64,000 bases of DNA from Deltaproteobacteria bacterium UBA1386 (GCA_002305765.1 DBQU01000079.1:1-64000), one strand, 5' to 3'; shown: positions 51,390 through 59,480, numbered from the stretch's first letter. Translations and numbers: made by a program. The notes: generated by a model from the letters alone, not told the origin.

Positions 51390-51512
51390 GACGGCCTCTC
51401 GCCCGTTCGTTCCTCACTCAAGCCCGCGGAGGACGCAAAGAAAAGATGGCGGCCAGATTCCGGAGCCTACCGGAATCTGGCCGCATTTCCGTCGCCTTGC
51501 GGCGAGCTGATC
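51390..51512 (+). repeat. Structured dispersed repeat, copy 3
   Basis: Follows the aspartase stop. A 15-bp perfect stem (51449-51463 with 51470-51484; GCGGCCAGATTCCGG/CCGGAATCTGGCCGC) around AGCCTA, within the same CGGAGCCTACC loop sequence as copy 1; then a CGCCTTGCGGCG hairpin. The last codons and stop of the GxxExxY gene (opposite strand) lie inside it. Confidence 0.85.
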
Positions 51513-51886
51513 ACCCTTGTTATGCCTTCCCTCAAGAGGGTTGTGTTGAAGTTGATTAGCAGTCCTAAGGGTTTTCCTGCCAATCTCAGGTACGTCAATA
51601 ATTGCTTCTTGTGGACTGGCTGAATCTCCTCGACGGACTTTAGCTCCACAATGATCGTGTCCTCCACCAGCAGATCCAGCCTCAGACCGACATTGGGAAT
51701 TTTCCGCCCTTTATAGGACACGTGCAGGGGAACTTCCGTCAGGACCTCTATGCCCATCAGCCCCAGCTCTATGACCATAGAGGACTGATAGATGCTCTCA
51801 AGAAGGCTTGGTCCGAACACCTTATGTACATTGATTGCGGCCCTGATGACCAGCGACGACAGATTATCCACATCAAACCTTTTCAT
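51467..51886 (-). CDS. GxxExxY family protein (PD-(D/E)xK-like fold)
   Basis: 139 aa; ATG 5 nt after GAGGTG. Family features: NLSSLVIRAAINVHKVFGPS, LLESIY (with Ser where the name-giving Gly normally stands), then a nuclease-like core LRLDLLVEDTIIVELKSV (Asp, Glu-x-Lys) and PVHKKQLLTYLRLAGKPLGLLINF. The biochemical role of the family is unknown. The gene is enclosed by inverted copies 3 and 4 of the structured repeat and its C-terminal codons are repeat-derived, so it looks like cargo or a driver of that repeat. Confidence 0.85.
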   Translation of the reverse strand: MKRFDVDNLSSLVIRAAINVHKVFGPSLLESIYQSSMVIELGLMGIEVLTEVPLHVSYKGRKIPNVGLRLDLLVEDTIIVELKSVEEIQPVHKKQLLTYLRLAGKPLGLLINFNTTLLREGITRVISSPQGDGNAARFR

Positions 51887-51939
51887 ACCAACACCTCGTG
51901 TGAGCGTATTACTTCGAATCTCGGGTTTTTTGTCCCGCC

Positions 51940-52088
51940 AGCGTGGCGGCGGGATGCCTCCCGTCGAAGACGGGATGCAAGTGCGGCCAGATTCTGGTAG
52001 GCTCCGGAATCTGGCCGCAATTCTTTGCGCATTTCTCTGTGTCCTCTGCGGGCTTGAGTGAGGAACGAACGGGCGTGAGATAGGTCTT
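51940..52088 (-). repeat. Structured dispersed repeat, copy 4 (inverted)
   Basis: GCGGCCAGATTC/GAATCTGGCCGC (51983-51994 with 52007-52018) around loop TGGTAGGCTCCG, preceded by small GC hairpins and followed by the outer GAACGGGCGTGAGA block. Partner of copy 3. Confidence 0.85.
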
Positions 52089-52164
52089 TGTCTTGTTCCT
52101 TGTCTTATTCCGAAGTTGTGCTAAATAGAGTATAAGGGTGGCACGAAAGAAGGAGGTGATCGGC

Positions 52165-52611
52165 GTGTCTATCATGGAAGCGTCCCCCACAAAGGAATTC
52201 GATCTTTTTCAAGGAGTCAGTCAGAGGGTTATCGGGGAGATCGGGAGGCTGGGAGAGGAGGTGTCCTTCGATCGCGACGACATTGTTTTCAAGGCGGATG
52301 AACCGGGGTCGTTCTTTTATGAACTGGTGGAAGGAGAAGTGGATATCATCGTGCTGGAAAAGGAGAACATGCATTTCATAGTGAAGAGACCTGGCGAGAT
52401 ATTCGGCTGGTCGGCGCTCGTGGAACCCTACGTCTACAGCGCCACGGCCCGGTGCCTGGCGCCGACGAGGGCCATAAGAATAGGGAGGGATGTCATTGAA
52501 AACGTCGTGAAACGTCATCCCGAAGAGGGTCTCATCATCTATAAACACATCATAGGGATCGTCGCGCAGAGGCTCAGAAGCGCATATCAATACATCTACA
52601 GGCAGCAATGA
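52165..52611 (+). CDS. Single-domain cyclic nucleotide-binding (Crp-like) protein
   Basis: 148 aa; the GTG chosen lies 8 nt from AAGGAGGTGATC, one of the strongest ribosome sites in the window (an ATG is three codons in). The chain is a beta-roll cNMP domain (DIVFKADEPGSFFYELVEGEVDIIV, GEIFGWSALVEPYVYSATA) with the phosphate-binding cassette region in altered form. There is no HTH or catalytic domain, so it is not a standalone transcription factor. Probably a regulatory or sensing subunit; the next small gene may belong with it. Confidence 0.8.
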   Translation: MSIMEASPTKEFDLFQGVSQRVIGEIGRLGEEVSFDRDDIVFKADEPGSFFYELVEGEVDIIVLEKENMHFIVKRPGEIFGWSALVEPYVYSATARCLAPTRAIRIGRDVIENVVKRHPEEGLIIYKHIIGIVAQRLRSAYQYIYRQQ

Positions 52612-52650
52612 CGGCCGCCGCACGGCTCCAGGCCTGTAAAGGAGGAATGT

Positions 52651-52833
52651 ATGGTTACGTGCAATATGGACGACGACGAGGCCAAACTCTTACTCAACGT
52701 GCTTGAAAGGTACCATTCCCACCTGGAAGTGGAGATAGTAAGGACCAACAGGCGGGAGTTCCGTGATGCCCTCAAGGAGAGGGAAAAACAGCTATCGGGG
52801 CTCATGGAAAAGGTGAAGGCCCTCGTAAAGTAG
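52651..52833 (+). CDS. Small coiled-coil hypothetical protein, 60 aa
   Basis: ATG 5 nt after AAAGGAGG. Acidic start (MVTCNMDDDEAKLLLNVLER) then a charged helix (VEIVRTNRREFRDALKEREK) of coiled-coil type. No family function is known. Same strand and close behind the cNMP-binding gene. Confidence 0.6.
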   Translation: MVTCNMDDDEAKLLLNVLERYHSHLEVEIVRTNRREFRDALKEREKQLSGLMEKVKALVK

Positions 52834-52868
52834 GGGGGGCTGTCCGCGAAGCCGAAGACCGACTGAGG

Positions 52869-53654
52869 CTATCGGTTGGGGCTCGTCGAATCGACGAACT
52901 TCCTGATGGCCTCCATGTACTGCCGCAAGCCCACGAACATTATATCGTTGTGCGTCGCCCCCGGTATCATCAGGAGGTCCTTCCGCGCTGAACCGATGGT
53001 CTCGTAGATGGTCTCGGCCTCGTCGGGCGGCACAAGGGTGTCGTACTCCCCGTGAATGATGAGGACGGGGACCGTGATCGATCGCACCATATCGAGGCAC
53101 TCCCGGGTAATGGCGTCGAGGTCCATGCCCGGTGTGGCTATGCCGTGGCGGACGATGAGGCTCGTGATGCTGGGGAAACCGCTTTCGATGATGAGCCCAT
53201 TGATGCCGGTACTCTTGTCGAAGGCGATCGCCAGAGCGGAAACGCTGCCGAGAGACCTGCCCATGACCCACAGGTCGTCCCGTAAACCCCTTTGTGTGAG
53301 GGCCGTCTTGACCGATTCGTAGACCTTTCTAGAATCACGGGACATGTCCGCGACGGTGGGCGTGCCGTTGGACTTCCCGTAACCCCGGTAATCGACCACC
53401 GCCAGGTTGAGGTTGTGCTTGAAGTAGAAGAGGGCGATCTCGTCGTAGTCGCTCACGACCTCGCCGTTCCCGTGGAAATAGAGGATCCAGGGCCAGGCCT
53501 TGTCCTGCTCGTAGAAACGGCAATGGAGAGCCACCGCTTCCGCCACGGGGATGAAGTGGTCGAAGGCGTATCTCGGACAGGGGCCGGACTCGTCACGCGG
53601 GTAGAACACGTAGGACAGGACCTCCGGTATATCTATCTTACTGTAATCGGGCAT
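52869..53654 (-). CDS. Alpha/beta hydrolase (BAAT/DLH-like)
   Basis: 261 aa. Oxyanion region LYFHGNGEV, nucleophile elbow VMGRSLGSVSAL (GxSxG: Gly-Arg-Ser-Leu-Gly), acid residue in HGEYDTLVPPDEAE and catalytic His in GATHNDIMF. No signal peptide, so cytoplasmic. Substrate unknown; relatives include peptidases and esterases of the ABHD12/13 kind. Transcribed towards the preceding small gene. Confidence 0.82.
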   Translation of the reverse strand: MPDYSKIDIPEVLSYVFYPRDESGPCPRYAFDHFIPVAEAVALHCRFYEQDKAWPWILYFHGNGEVVSDYDEIALFYFKHNLNLAVVDYRGYGKSNGTPTVADMSRDSRKVYESVKTALTQRGLRDDLWVMGRSLGSVSALAIAFDKSTGINGLIIESGFPSITSLIVRHGIATPGMDLDAITRECLDMVRSITVPVLIIHGEYDTLVPPDEAETIYETIGSARKDLLMIPGATHNDIMFVGLRQYMEAIRKFVDSTSPNR

Positions 53655-53720
53655 GACGTTCGCTCCTCTCGATAAGGATTTTGCAGACTTGGATATTCTA
53701 TCCGTCCCGATGCCGCGCTT

Positions 53721-54350
53721 TCAAGGAAATTTGGCGATCACTGTGAGGAGAACAAGGCCGTCCCTGACGAGAAAGAGGGCAAACAGGAAGAGGGCGAGGC
53801 CGAGAAACCGCATGATCCACCGGTAGATCCTTCCCGTTAGAACTTTTTTCGTCCTGCCCACGAGGACGGCGACGAGGACCTTCGCGCCGACGAGAGAAAC
53901 GAAGAAGCACAGGACGAACGCGACCGCCGAGACCAGACTATCTTCGCGGGCCCGGACCATCATCGGGGCGCCGACGGCGATCCAGAAGATGTACGGATGG
54001 GGATTCAGGGCGTTGACGGCTATCCCCCTTCCGAGAGACCGGGCCTGTTTTGGGGCCAGGTCCACCCGCGGCTCGGGTGCCCGGAACGTCTCCCAGGCAA
54101 GGTAGATCACGAAGAGCCCCCCGCAGATGGAGATCCATCCCAGCACGGTGTGAATGTGGGCGAAGCGGGACAGGACAGAGACGGCAACGGTGATGATGAC
54201 CGCGTCGGTGATAAGGGGCGCAAGGGCAACTTTGATCCCTTCCTTCACGCCGTGCGTCACCGTTTGCGCTATGACAAGGGTCAGGAGCGGCCCCGGAGAG
54301 AAACCCGACGAGAGGCCGAGAACCACGGCGGCGGTGACGAAAGGTATCAT
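53721..54350 (-). CDS. LysE/RhtB family exporter
   Basis: 209-aa membrane protein with six helices. Starts MIPFVTAAVVLGLSSGFSPG followed by the PGPLLTLVIAQTVTHG region typical of LysE translocators, and NPHPYIFWIAVGAP in the middle. The start overlaps the stop of the upstream small membrane protein (ATGA), so they are co-translated. Exports amino acids or related metabolites. Confidence 0.87.
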   Translation of the reverse strand: MIPFVTAAVVLGLSSGFSPGPLLTLVIAQTVTHGVKEGIKVALAPLITDAVIITVAVSVLSRFAHIHTVLGWISICGGLFVIYLAWETFRAPEPRVDLAPKQARSLGRGIAVNALNPHPYIFWIAVGAPMMVRAREDSLVSAVAFVLCFFVSLVGAKVLVAVLVGRTKKVLTGRIYRWIMRFLGLALFLFALFLVRDGLVLLTVIAKFP

Positions 54351-54652
54351 CGAGGGTTCTGTTCCCGGTCCGCTCGCCTCTTCACGCGGATGAGGAGGAT
54401 GGGCGCCGCAAGGATGAAGAGGGTGGCGGGGTCCAGAACGGCCGGAATAAAGACCCATGCTCCCAGGGTGTCCCCGGCGAAAACGTAGGCCATGATGGAG
54501 AAGACGATGGACAATACGTGGATCGTGGAAGTCCTGCGGTGTGTTGTCTCACCCCGTTTCTTTTTGACCATCCTCAGGGTGTAGTTGACGATGTTCGCTA
54601 CGCAGACAAGGCAGGAAAGACCCGCAAAGGCCATCCCGATGTATGTCATCAT
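54347..54652 (-). CDS. Small integral membrane protein, 101 aa
   Basis: Three predicted helices (IGMAFAGLSCLVCVANIV, VLSIVFSIMAYVFAG, LGAWVFIPAVLDPATLFIL) with a basic loop (RMVKKKRGETTHRRTST) and basic tail. No recognised family. Coupled by ATGA to the LysE-type exporter and may be its accessory. Confidence 0.6.
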   Translation of the reverse strand: MMTYIGMAFAGLSCLVCVANIVNYTLRMVKKKRGETTHRRTSTIHVLSIVFSIMAYVFAGDTLGAWVFIPAVLDPATLFILAAPILLIRVKRRADREQNPR

Positions 54653-54972
54653 ATCACCGCTAGTCTATCGGTCCGACAGGCGCTTGTCAATGCCGGAACC
54701 GGAGAAGATCGTTCAAGAGGTTCAAGAAGAAGGATCCGGAGCTCCCTCGGTGCCAGTCCTTGTGTATAAGCCGCGCCCTTGCGATGCACTCCAGACTTCG
54801 TCATTCCGGCCTACGCAGGAATGACGAAAGATGTTCGGATCGTCCCCGAAGAGGCAGGTCGCTTCGTCGTCTGTCTTGTCCCCCCCCGGGGGGGGTTGTC
54901 TCTTCTTGTTCCGTCCCGTGAAGTTTTCTATGGCGGGATGGTGCGTGTTCGTCTAGAATGTTACCGTAAACG
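54653..54972. repeat. Intergenic region with repeats and a C8G8 palindrome
   Basis: This 320-nt gap holds a GTTCAAGAGGTTCAAGAAG array (about 54708), an ATTCCGGC-type hairpin (CGTCATTCCGGCCTACGCAGG at about 54800-54823), and eight C directly followed by eight G (54880-54895). No gene is supported. Confidence 0.65.
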
Positions 54973-55185
54973 ATGCCTCCGCAGATAGAGATCATCCTGA
55001 ACGGGCTAAAAGAGAAAGTGCTTGCAGGCACGACCATCGCCGACCTGATAAAGATGTCCGGTGAGGAAGACAAGCATCTCGTCGTGGAGCGCAACAACCG
55101 CTTCATCCACCCCCAGACCTACCATGCAACGCCGCTCTCCGAAGGCGACAGGATCGAGTTCATAAACCCCGACTTCGGGGGGTAA
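54973..55185 (+). CDS. ThiS/MoaD-like sulfur-carrier protein (paralogue 1)
   Basis: 70-aa ubiquitin-fold protein (IEIILNGLKEKVLAGTTIADLI, LSEGDRIEFINPDFGG) ending in the Gly-Gly required for adenylation and thiocarboxylate formation. The last nine residues match those of a second copy at 59.2 kb. Located alone before the regulator; it could serve cofactor synthesis or the Mo enzyme. Confidence 0.8.
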   Translation: MPPQIEIILNGLKEKVLAGTTIADLIKMSGEEDKHLVVERNNRFIHPQTYHATPLSEGDRIEFINPDFGG

Positions 55186-55188
55186 AGG

Positions 55189-55332
55189 CGGCTTGAACCG
55201 CTTGAACGCCAAAGAATAAGAAGAAATACTAGAATAGGAAGACAGACTCCGAATGTCAGGTTAGGATTGGTTAAAAAGCGGTTCTTTACGGATGAGGGGT
55301 TTTTTGACGTTCAAGCGGCTCAAACGCTCTTT
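55189..55332. repeat. Facing TTCAAGCGG arrays
   Basis: CGGCTTGAACCGCTTGAACG (55189-55210) and GACGTTCAAGCGGCTCAAACG (55308-55330) are inverted copies flanking 100 nt. The right array reaches into the end of the GntR gene. Confidence 0.7.
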
Positions 55333-56045
55333 GTCTTGTGGTATTCCTCTTCCATTTCCATGAGGTTCTTGCCGAAGGCGATGGCGTGTTTTTCCATTTC
55401 CCGCGCGGCGGTTTCGGGGTCGCCGGCTATGACCGCTTCGACCGCGGCGTCATGGAGACCCGCGGGGTGAAGTTTCTCCGTGTCGGGCTTGACGGCCTCG
55501 ACGACCTGCTTCGTGAGCCTCATGACACAGGTGACGAGGGCCTCGAAGAACCGGTTCCCGCACATTTCGGCAAGGATGTAGTGGACGGTGGTCTTTCGGT
55601 CGACCTCTTCGGAAATGGTCGGGCCGGGGGTCTTTTCCGCCTCGAGGGCAGTCCTGAGGCGCCGGGCGTATTCGTCGTTTATCCTGAGCGCGGCAAGCCG
55701 TGCCACCTCGGGTTCTATGAGACGGCGGACGTGGTAGAGCTCGGGGATGGATAACTTCTCACAGAGGAAAAGGTCGAGGAAGGAATTGGTGAGCTGCTGG
55801 AAAGACAGGTCGGTAACGAAGGCGCCTCCGGTGATACCCTGACGGGTGACTACAAAACCGGCATTCTCGAGGGTTCTCAAGGCCTCCCTGATAGCCACCC
55901 GGCTCACCTGGAATTCCTCCGCGAGCTCCCGCTCGGAAGGCAACTTGTCGCCAGGCTTGAAATGGCCGAGGAGGATGGATTGCTTGAGCTGCTCCGTCAC
56001 TTCGTTTGAGATCCGTAAAGGCTTTATGGGCGTGAACATGGCCAT
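55320..56045 (-). CDS. FadR/FCD-subfamily GntR transcription regulator
   Basis: 241 aa. Winged-helix N-terminus (LLGHFKPGDKLPSERELAEEFQ, VAIREALRTLENAGFVVTRQG) and an all-helical FCD ligand-binding domain with possible metal-binding His residues. FCD regulators respond to organic acids. It is divergent from the TRAP receptor gene across a 218-nt gap containing a likely operator, so it probably controls the adjacent catabolic genes in response to their substrate. Confidence 0.9.
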   Translation of the reverse strand: MAMFTPIKPLRISNEVTEQLKQSILLGHFKPGDKLPSERELAEEFQVSRVAIREALRTLENAGFVVTRQGITGGAFVTDLSFQQLTNSFLDLFLCEKLSIPELYHVRRLIEPEVARLAALRINDEYARRLRTALEAEKTPGPTISEEVDRKTTVHYILAEMCGNRFFEALVTCVMRLTKQVVEAVKPDTEKLHPAGLHDAAVEAVIAGDPETAAREMEKHAIAFGKNLMEMEEEYHKTKSV

Positions 56046-56090
56046 TGTGCTGGTGATATCATATGTCAGGTCTGCGGCAATTGCAATAAC

Positions 56091-56126
56091 TTTTTTGTTG
56101 ACAAAAAGATTTCATATGGATAAATA
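56091..56126 (+). promoter_or_regulatory. Promoter and putative FCD-GntR operator
   Basis: TTGACA (56098-56103), 17-nt spacer and TAAATA (56121-56126). TTTTTGT-TG-ACAAAAA, a perfect 7-bp inverted repeat, overlaps the -35 box as expected for repression by the divergent regulator. A G9 run follows at about 56151. Confidence 0.55.
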
Positions 56127-56263
56127 TTAGACCAATAGATAAGGACCATTGGGGGGGGGATAACATCGTTCGGATCCCTGGAAAGACAAAACAAAGCGGA
56201 CGAAACCCATGTATGAGGCTACACATCCCGTTTTGGGGTACATCAAATAACAGGGGGTTCGTT

Positions 56264-57292
56264 ATGAACAGGAGGAGTAGTATCGGAATAACGGCCGTAG
56301 TCTGTCTGTTCGTGCTTGTTCTTCTCACAGGTTCCGTTCCATCGTATGCTCAGGAGAAGGTGATCACCCTTAATTTCTCCAATTTCTTCCCGGCGTCGCA
56401 TAAGAACAGTATCATCATGGCGGACTGGTGCAAAGAGGTGGAGAAAAGGACGAAGGGCAGGGTGAAGATCACCTATTATCCCGGTGCCGTTCTGACTCCG
56501 GCCGGTCAGACCTACGACAGTGTTGTGAAAGGGATCGCCGATATTGGCGAGAGCGTTCTCGGTTACACGAAAGGCAGGTTCCCTCTTACGGAGGTCATCG
56601 ATCTGCCCCTCGGGTACAAGAATGCCTATGCCGCGACAAGGATGATCAACGCCTACTTCAAAAAGTTTCAGCCGAAAGAGTTCGATCAGGTAAAGGTCAT
56701 GTACCTCCATGCCCATGGACCGGGCATACTCTTCACGAAGAGGCCCGTCCAGAACCTCGAGGAGTTGAAGGGGATGAAGGTCCGTTCCACGGGATTCAGC
56801 GCGAAGGTGGCCGCCGCTCTGGGGGCGTCTCCCGTCGCGATGCCCCAGACGGAGTCCTACGAGGCTCTGCGCACCGGGATCGTCGAGGGCATCCTGAACC
56901 CCATAGAGGCGATGAAGGGCTGGAAGATTGGCGAGGTGGTCAAATACACGATCGAGAACTACGGTTCCGCGTACAGCACATCCTTCTTCGTTGTCATGAA
57001 CAAGGAGAAGTGGAAAGCCCTGCCTCCTGACATCCAGAAGACCATAGAGGGCATCAATGAAGAGTGGATGGAAAAGCAGGGCAGGCAATGGGATGCCATA
57101 GACAAGGAGGGCAGGGAATTCATGGTTCAGCGCGGCAACAAGTTCATCGCCCTGTCGAAGGCCGAGGATGCGAGATGGGCGGCGAAGGTCCGTCCCGTCA
57201 TCGACGACTACGTCAAAGAGCTCAAGACGAAGGGCCTCCCCGGTGAAGAGGCATTGAAGTTCTGCCTGGAGTACTTGAAGGCAAACCAGTAA
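56264..57292 (+). CDS. TRAP-type substrate-binding protein (orphan receptor)
   Basis: 342 aa; ATG behind AGGGGG. Signal peptide (SSIGITAVVCLFVLVLLTGS). DctP-family body: LNFSNFFPASHKNSIIMADW, KGMKVRSTGFSAKVAAALGA (ligand Arg) and SYEALRTGIVEGILNPIEAM. No permease genes are beside it; it either uses permeases elsewhere (perhaps the pair at 38 kb) or acts as a sensor. Being first after the regulated promoter, it probably binds the substrate of the downstream enzymes. Confidence 0.88.
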   Translation: MNRRSSIGITAVVCLFVLVLLTGSVPSYAQEKVITLNFSNFFPASHKNSIIMADWCKEVEKRTKGRVKITYYPGAVLTPAGQTYDSVVKGIADIGESVLGYTKGRFPLTEVIDLPLGYKNAYAATRMINAYFKKFQPKEFDQVKVMYLHAHGPGILFTKRPVQNLEELKGMKVRSTGFSAKVAAALGASPVAMPQTESYEALRTGIVEGILNPIEAMKGWKIGEVVKYTIENYGSAYSTSFFVVMNKEKWKALPPDIQKTIEGINEEWMEKQGRQWDAIDKEGREFMVQRGNKFIALSKAEDARWAAKVRPVIDDYVKELKTKGLPGEEALKFCLEYLKANQ

Positions 57293-57410
57293 TCGGCAGC
57301 CCCACGCATTGCGGGCCGGGACTACCCCCTCCTGAATGGGTCATGGCAACCGGCTCGCAGTGCTTTACAATGTGATCGGAGTTGAAGAAAATCAGGGAGG
57401 TTGCGGCGAT

Positions 57411-58745
57411 ATGGCTCATCAGATGAACACATACTGGAATCCGATTCTCGAGACGATGCCGAGAGAAAAGCTGCGCGAGCTCCAGCTCAGGAAGTTCAAG
57501 AGGATAGTGGAGTACGCGTACGAAAACTCGCCTTTCTACCGAAGGCTTTACAGTGCCGCGGGCATGGAGCCCGGAGACATCAAGGCCTTCGAGGACATCG
57601 CGAAGGCCCCGAAAACGGACAAGGGGATGCTCAGGAAGGTGCAGGACAATCCCCCCTTTCCCTATGGGGACATCCTCACCGTTCCCCTGGACGAGGTGAC
57701 GGAGTTCAGGCAGACGAGTGGTACGACGGGCACTCCCGTCTACCAGGCCGATACCTGGCAGGACTGGGAATGGTGGTCCGAATGCTGGTCATACATACTC
57801 TATTCTCAGGGATACAGGTCGTCGGACAGGGTCTTTCTGCCTTTCGGCTACAACATATTCGTTGCTTTCTGGGCAGGACATTACGCGCTGGAGAAGATAG
57901 GTTGTGAGGTCGTGCCGGGCGGTGTCCTCGACACCGAGGCCCGCATCCTCAAGATGCAGGAGCTCAAGTGCACGGCGTTCATGGCGACTCCGACGTACGT
58001 CCTGGGGATGGCCGACACGGCGCGGAAAATGGGCATCGACCCCACCAGGGACCTGAACATACAGAGAATAACCTGCGCCGGCGAACCTGGCGCCAGTATC
58101 CCGGCAACCAAGAAACGTATCGAGGAGGCCTGGAACGCGAAGGTCTACGACCATGTAGGAGCCACGGAGATCGGGGCATGGAGCTACGAATGTCTCGCGC
58201 AGTCGGGGGGGCTTCATGTTAACGACGCCTTCTTTCTTGTCGAGATCGAGGACGTCGAGACGGGCGAGATCATAGACACCCCGGGTAAGACAGGCAAGAT
58301 GGTCATCACCGCCTTTGACAGGGTCGCGAAGCCTTGCATACGTTTCGATTCCAAGGACGTCATCCGTTGGTCCGACCGCCCCTGCGAGTGCGGCCGGACC
58401 TTCAGGATGATCGAGGGCGGCGTGGTCGGCAGGGTAGACGACATTACAAAGGTGAAAGGCGTGCTCCTGGCGCCGACCGCCATCGAGGAAGTGGTGAGGA
58501 GCATACCCGAGATCGGTAACGATTACCAGGTGACGGTCTCGAAGAGAGGCGACATTGACGATATCCTCCTCGAGATAGAGATGATGCCGGGAATGGAGGC
58601 CAGGCAGGAGGAGGTCCTCGGCCGCCTGAAAGACCAGTTGCGCGTCCGCGTTAACCTGGGTTTCAAGATCACCGTCCACCCCTTCGGCGTCGTGCCGCGG
58701 TACGAGGTGAAGGCGAAGAGGTTCAAAGACCTCAGGAAACATTAA
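57411..58745 (+). CDS. PaaK-like phenylacetate-CoA ligase family protein
   Basis: 444 aa of the adenylate-forming superfamily. Opening YWNPILETMPREKLRELQL is the PaaK-family start; the P-loop is FRQTSGTTGTPVYQ, followed by GAWSYECLAQSGGLHV (substrate and motif A5-type) and the hinge RVDDITKVKGVLLAPTAIEE with C-terminal domain. It should activate an aromatic or related acid as its CoA thioester. Acid identity unknown. In context it supplies the CoA substrate for, or the next step after, the molybdenum enzyme. Confidence 0.85.
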   Translation: MAHQMNTYWNPILETMPREKLRELQLRKFKRIVEYAYENSPFYRRLYSAAGMEPGDIKAFEDIAKAPKTDKGMLRKVQDNPPFPYGDILTVPLDEVTEFRQTSGTTGTPVYQADTWQDWEWWSECWSYILYSQGYRSSDRVFLPFGYNIFVAFWAGHYALEKIGCEVVPGGVLDTEARILKMQELKCTAFMATPTYVLGMADTARKMGIDPTRDLNIQRITCAGEPGASIPATKKRIEEAWNAKVYDHVGATEIGAWSYECLAQSGGLHVNDAFFLVEIEDVETGEIIDTPGKTGKMVITAFDRVAKPCIRFDSKDVIRWSDRPCECGRTFRMIEGGVVGRVDDITKVKGVLLAPTAIEEVVRSIPEIGNDYQVTVSKRGDIDDILLEIEMMPGMEARQEEVLGRLKDQLRVRVNLGFKITVHPFGVVPRYEVKAKRFKDLRKH

Positions 58746-58748
58746 AGG

Positions 58749-58946
58749 ATGGTTTCAGAGTTCAAGGGTTCAAGGGAAGACGAAGAAGATGGTTTCAAGT
58801 TGCGCGTTTCGTGCCAGAACAAGCTGCCGACAAGAACGTTCCCGGTCATTCCGGCCCTCGCCGGAACGACAGCCCGCGAGCGGGATGAAGAAAAGAGGGG
58901 TTTCCCCCGGTTTTTTGCCTTGAACCTTGAACCTTGAACTTTTGAA
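58749..58946. repeat. Facing TTCAAGG arrays with ATTCCGGC hairpin
   Basis: TTCAGAGTTCAAGGGTTCAAG at the left and CCTTGAACCTTGAACCTTG at the right are inverted versions of one 7-8 bp unit; between them is a GTCATTCCGGCCCTCGCC hairpin. No gene. Confidence 0.75.
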
Positions 58947-58971
58947 CCATTATTATATCCAGGAGATGACT

Positions 58972-59154
58972 ATGATGGATGATGCGAAGATAGCTGAGAT
59001 GGACAGGAAGGTGGAAGCTCTCAGGGAGATGGTGCAGGACCTTATCGATTCGGCCGGAGACGTGGAGGCGGTGAAGAGGAACGCGAAGCGCATTCTGGCG
59101 AGCGTGAAGATGCTCGAGATCAACATCTGCGACGTCGCCGCCACCCGAGTCTGA
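58972..59154 (+). CDS. Small helical hypothetical protein of the Mo-enzyme cluster, 60 aa
   Basis: ATG 6 nt after AGGAG. Acidic/basic helix pair (MMDDAKIAEMDRKVEALREM, GDVEAVKRNAKRILASVKML), coiled-coil-like. No known family. It lies 11 nt before the ThiS-like gene and probably works with it. Confidence 0.6.
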   Translation: MMDDAKIAEMDRKVEALREMVQDLIDSAGDVEAVKRNAKRILASVKMLEINICDVAATRV

Positions 59155-59165
59155 GCAGAAGGAAC

Positions 59166-59366
59166 ATGGACATAATATTCAACGGCGTGCGCGAAAACGT
59201 ACCGGAGAAGACTGCCATATCGGACCTGATCGTAAAGACAGATGAGAAGGACGGAGGACTGATCGTGGAAGTGAACAGGAGGTTCGTCTTTCCCGCCGAC
59301 TACGGAAAGACTTTCCTGTCGGAGGGCGATACGGTAGAATTCATCAACCCGGATTTTGGAGGATAG
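59166..59366 (+). CDS. ThiS/MoaD-like sulfur-carrier protein (paralogue 2)
   Basis: 66 aa (MDIIFNGVRENVPEKTAISD, then SEGDTVEFINPDFGG), with the same C-terminal sequence as the copy at 55.0 kb and a free Gly-Gly end. No ThiF/MoeB-like activating enzyme is in the window. Inside a molybdenum-hydroxylase cluster it may donate sulfur to the cofactor or to a special product; this is inference. Confidence 0.82.
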   Translation: MDIIFNGVRENVPEKTAISDLIVKTDEKDGGLIVEVNRRFVFPADYGKTFLSEGDTVEFINPDFGG

Positions 59367-59371
59367 GAGAG

Positions 59372-59480
59372 AAACGGTTCAAGAGTTCAAAAGTTCAAGA
59401 GTTCAAAAGTTCCGCAATTTTCGGCTTTGTTTGGTTTTAGCTCGGGAACCCTTGAACTCTGGAACCCTTGAACCGCATCT
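59372..59480. repeat. TTCAAGAG tandem and inverted arrays
   Basis: GGTTCAAGAGTTCAAAAGTTC units repeat at 59375-59410, with inverted CCCTTGAACTCTGGAACCC units at 59450-59474. Similar to the arrays on either side of this cluster. Confidence 0.75.
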
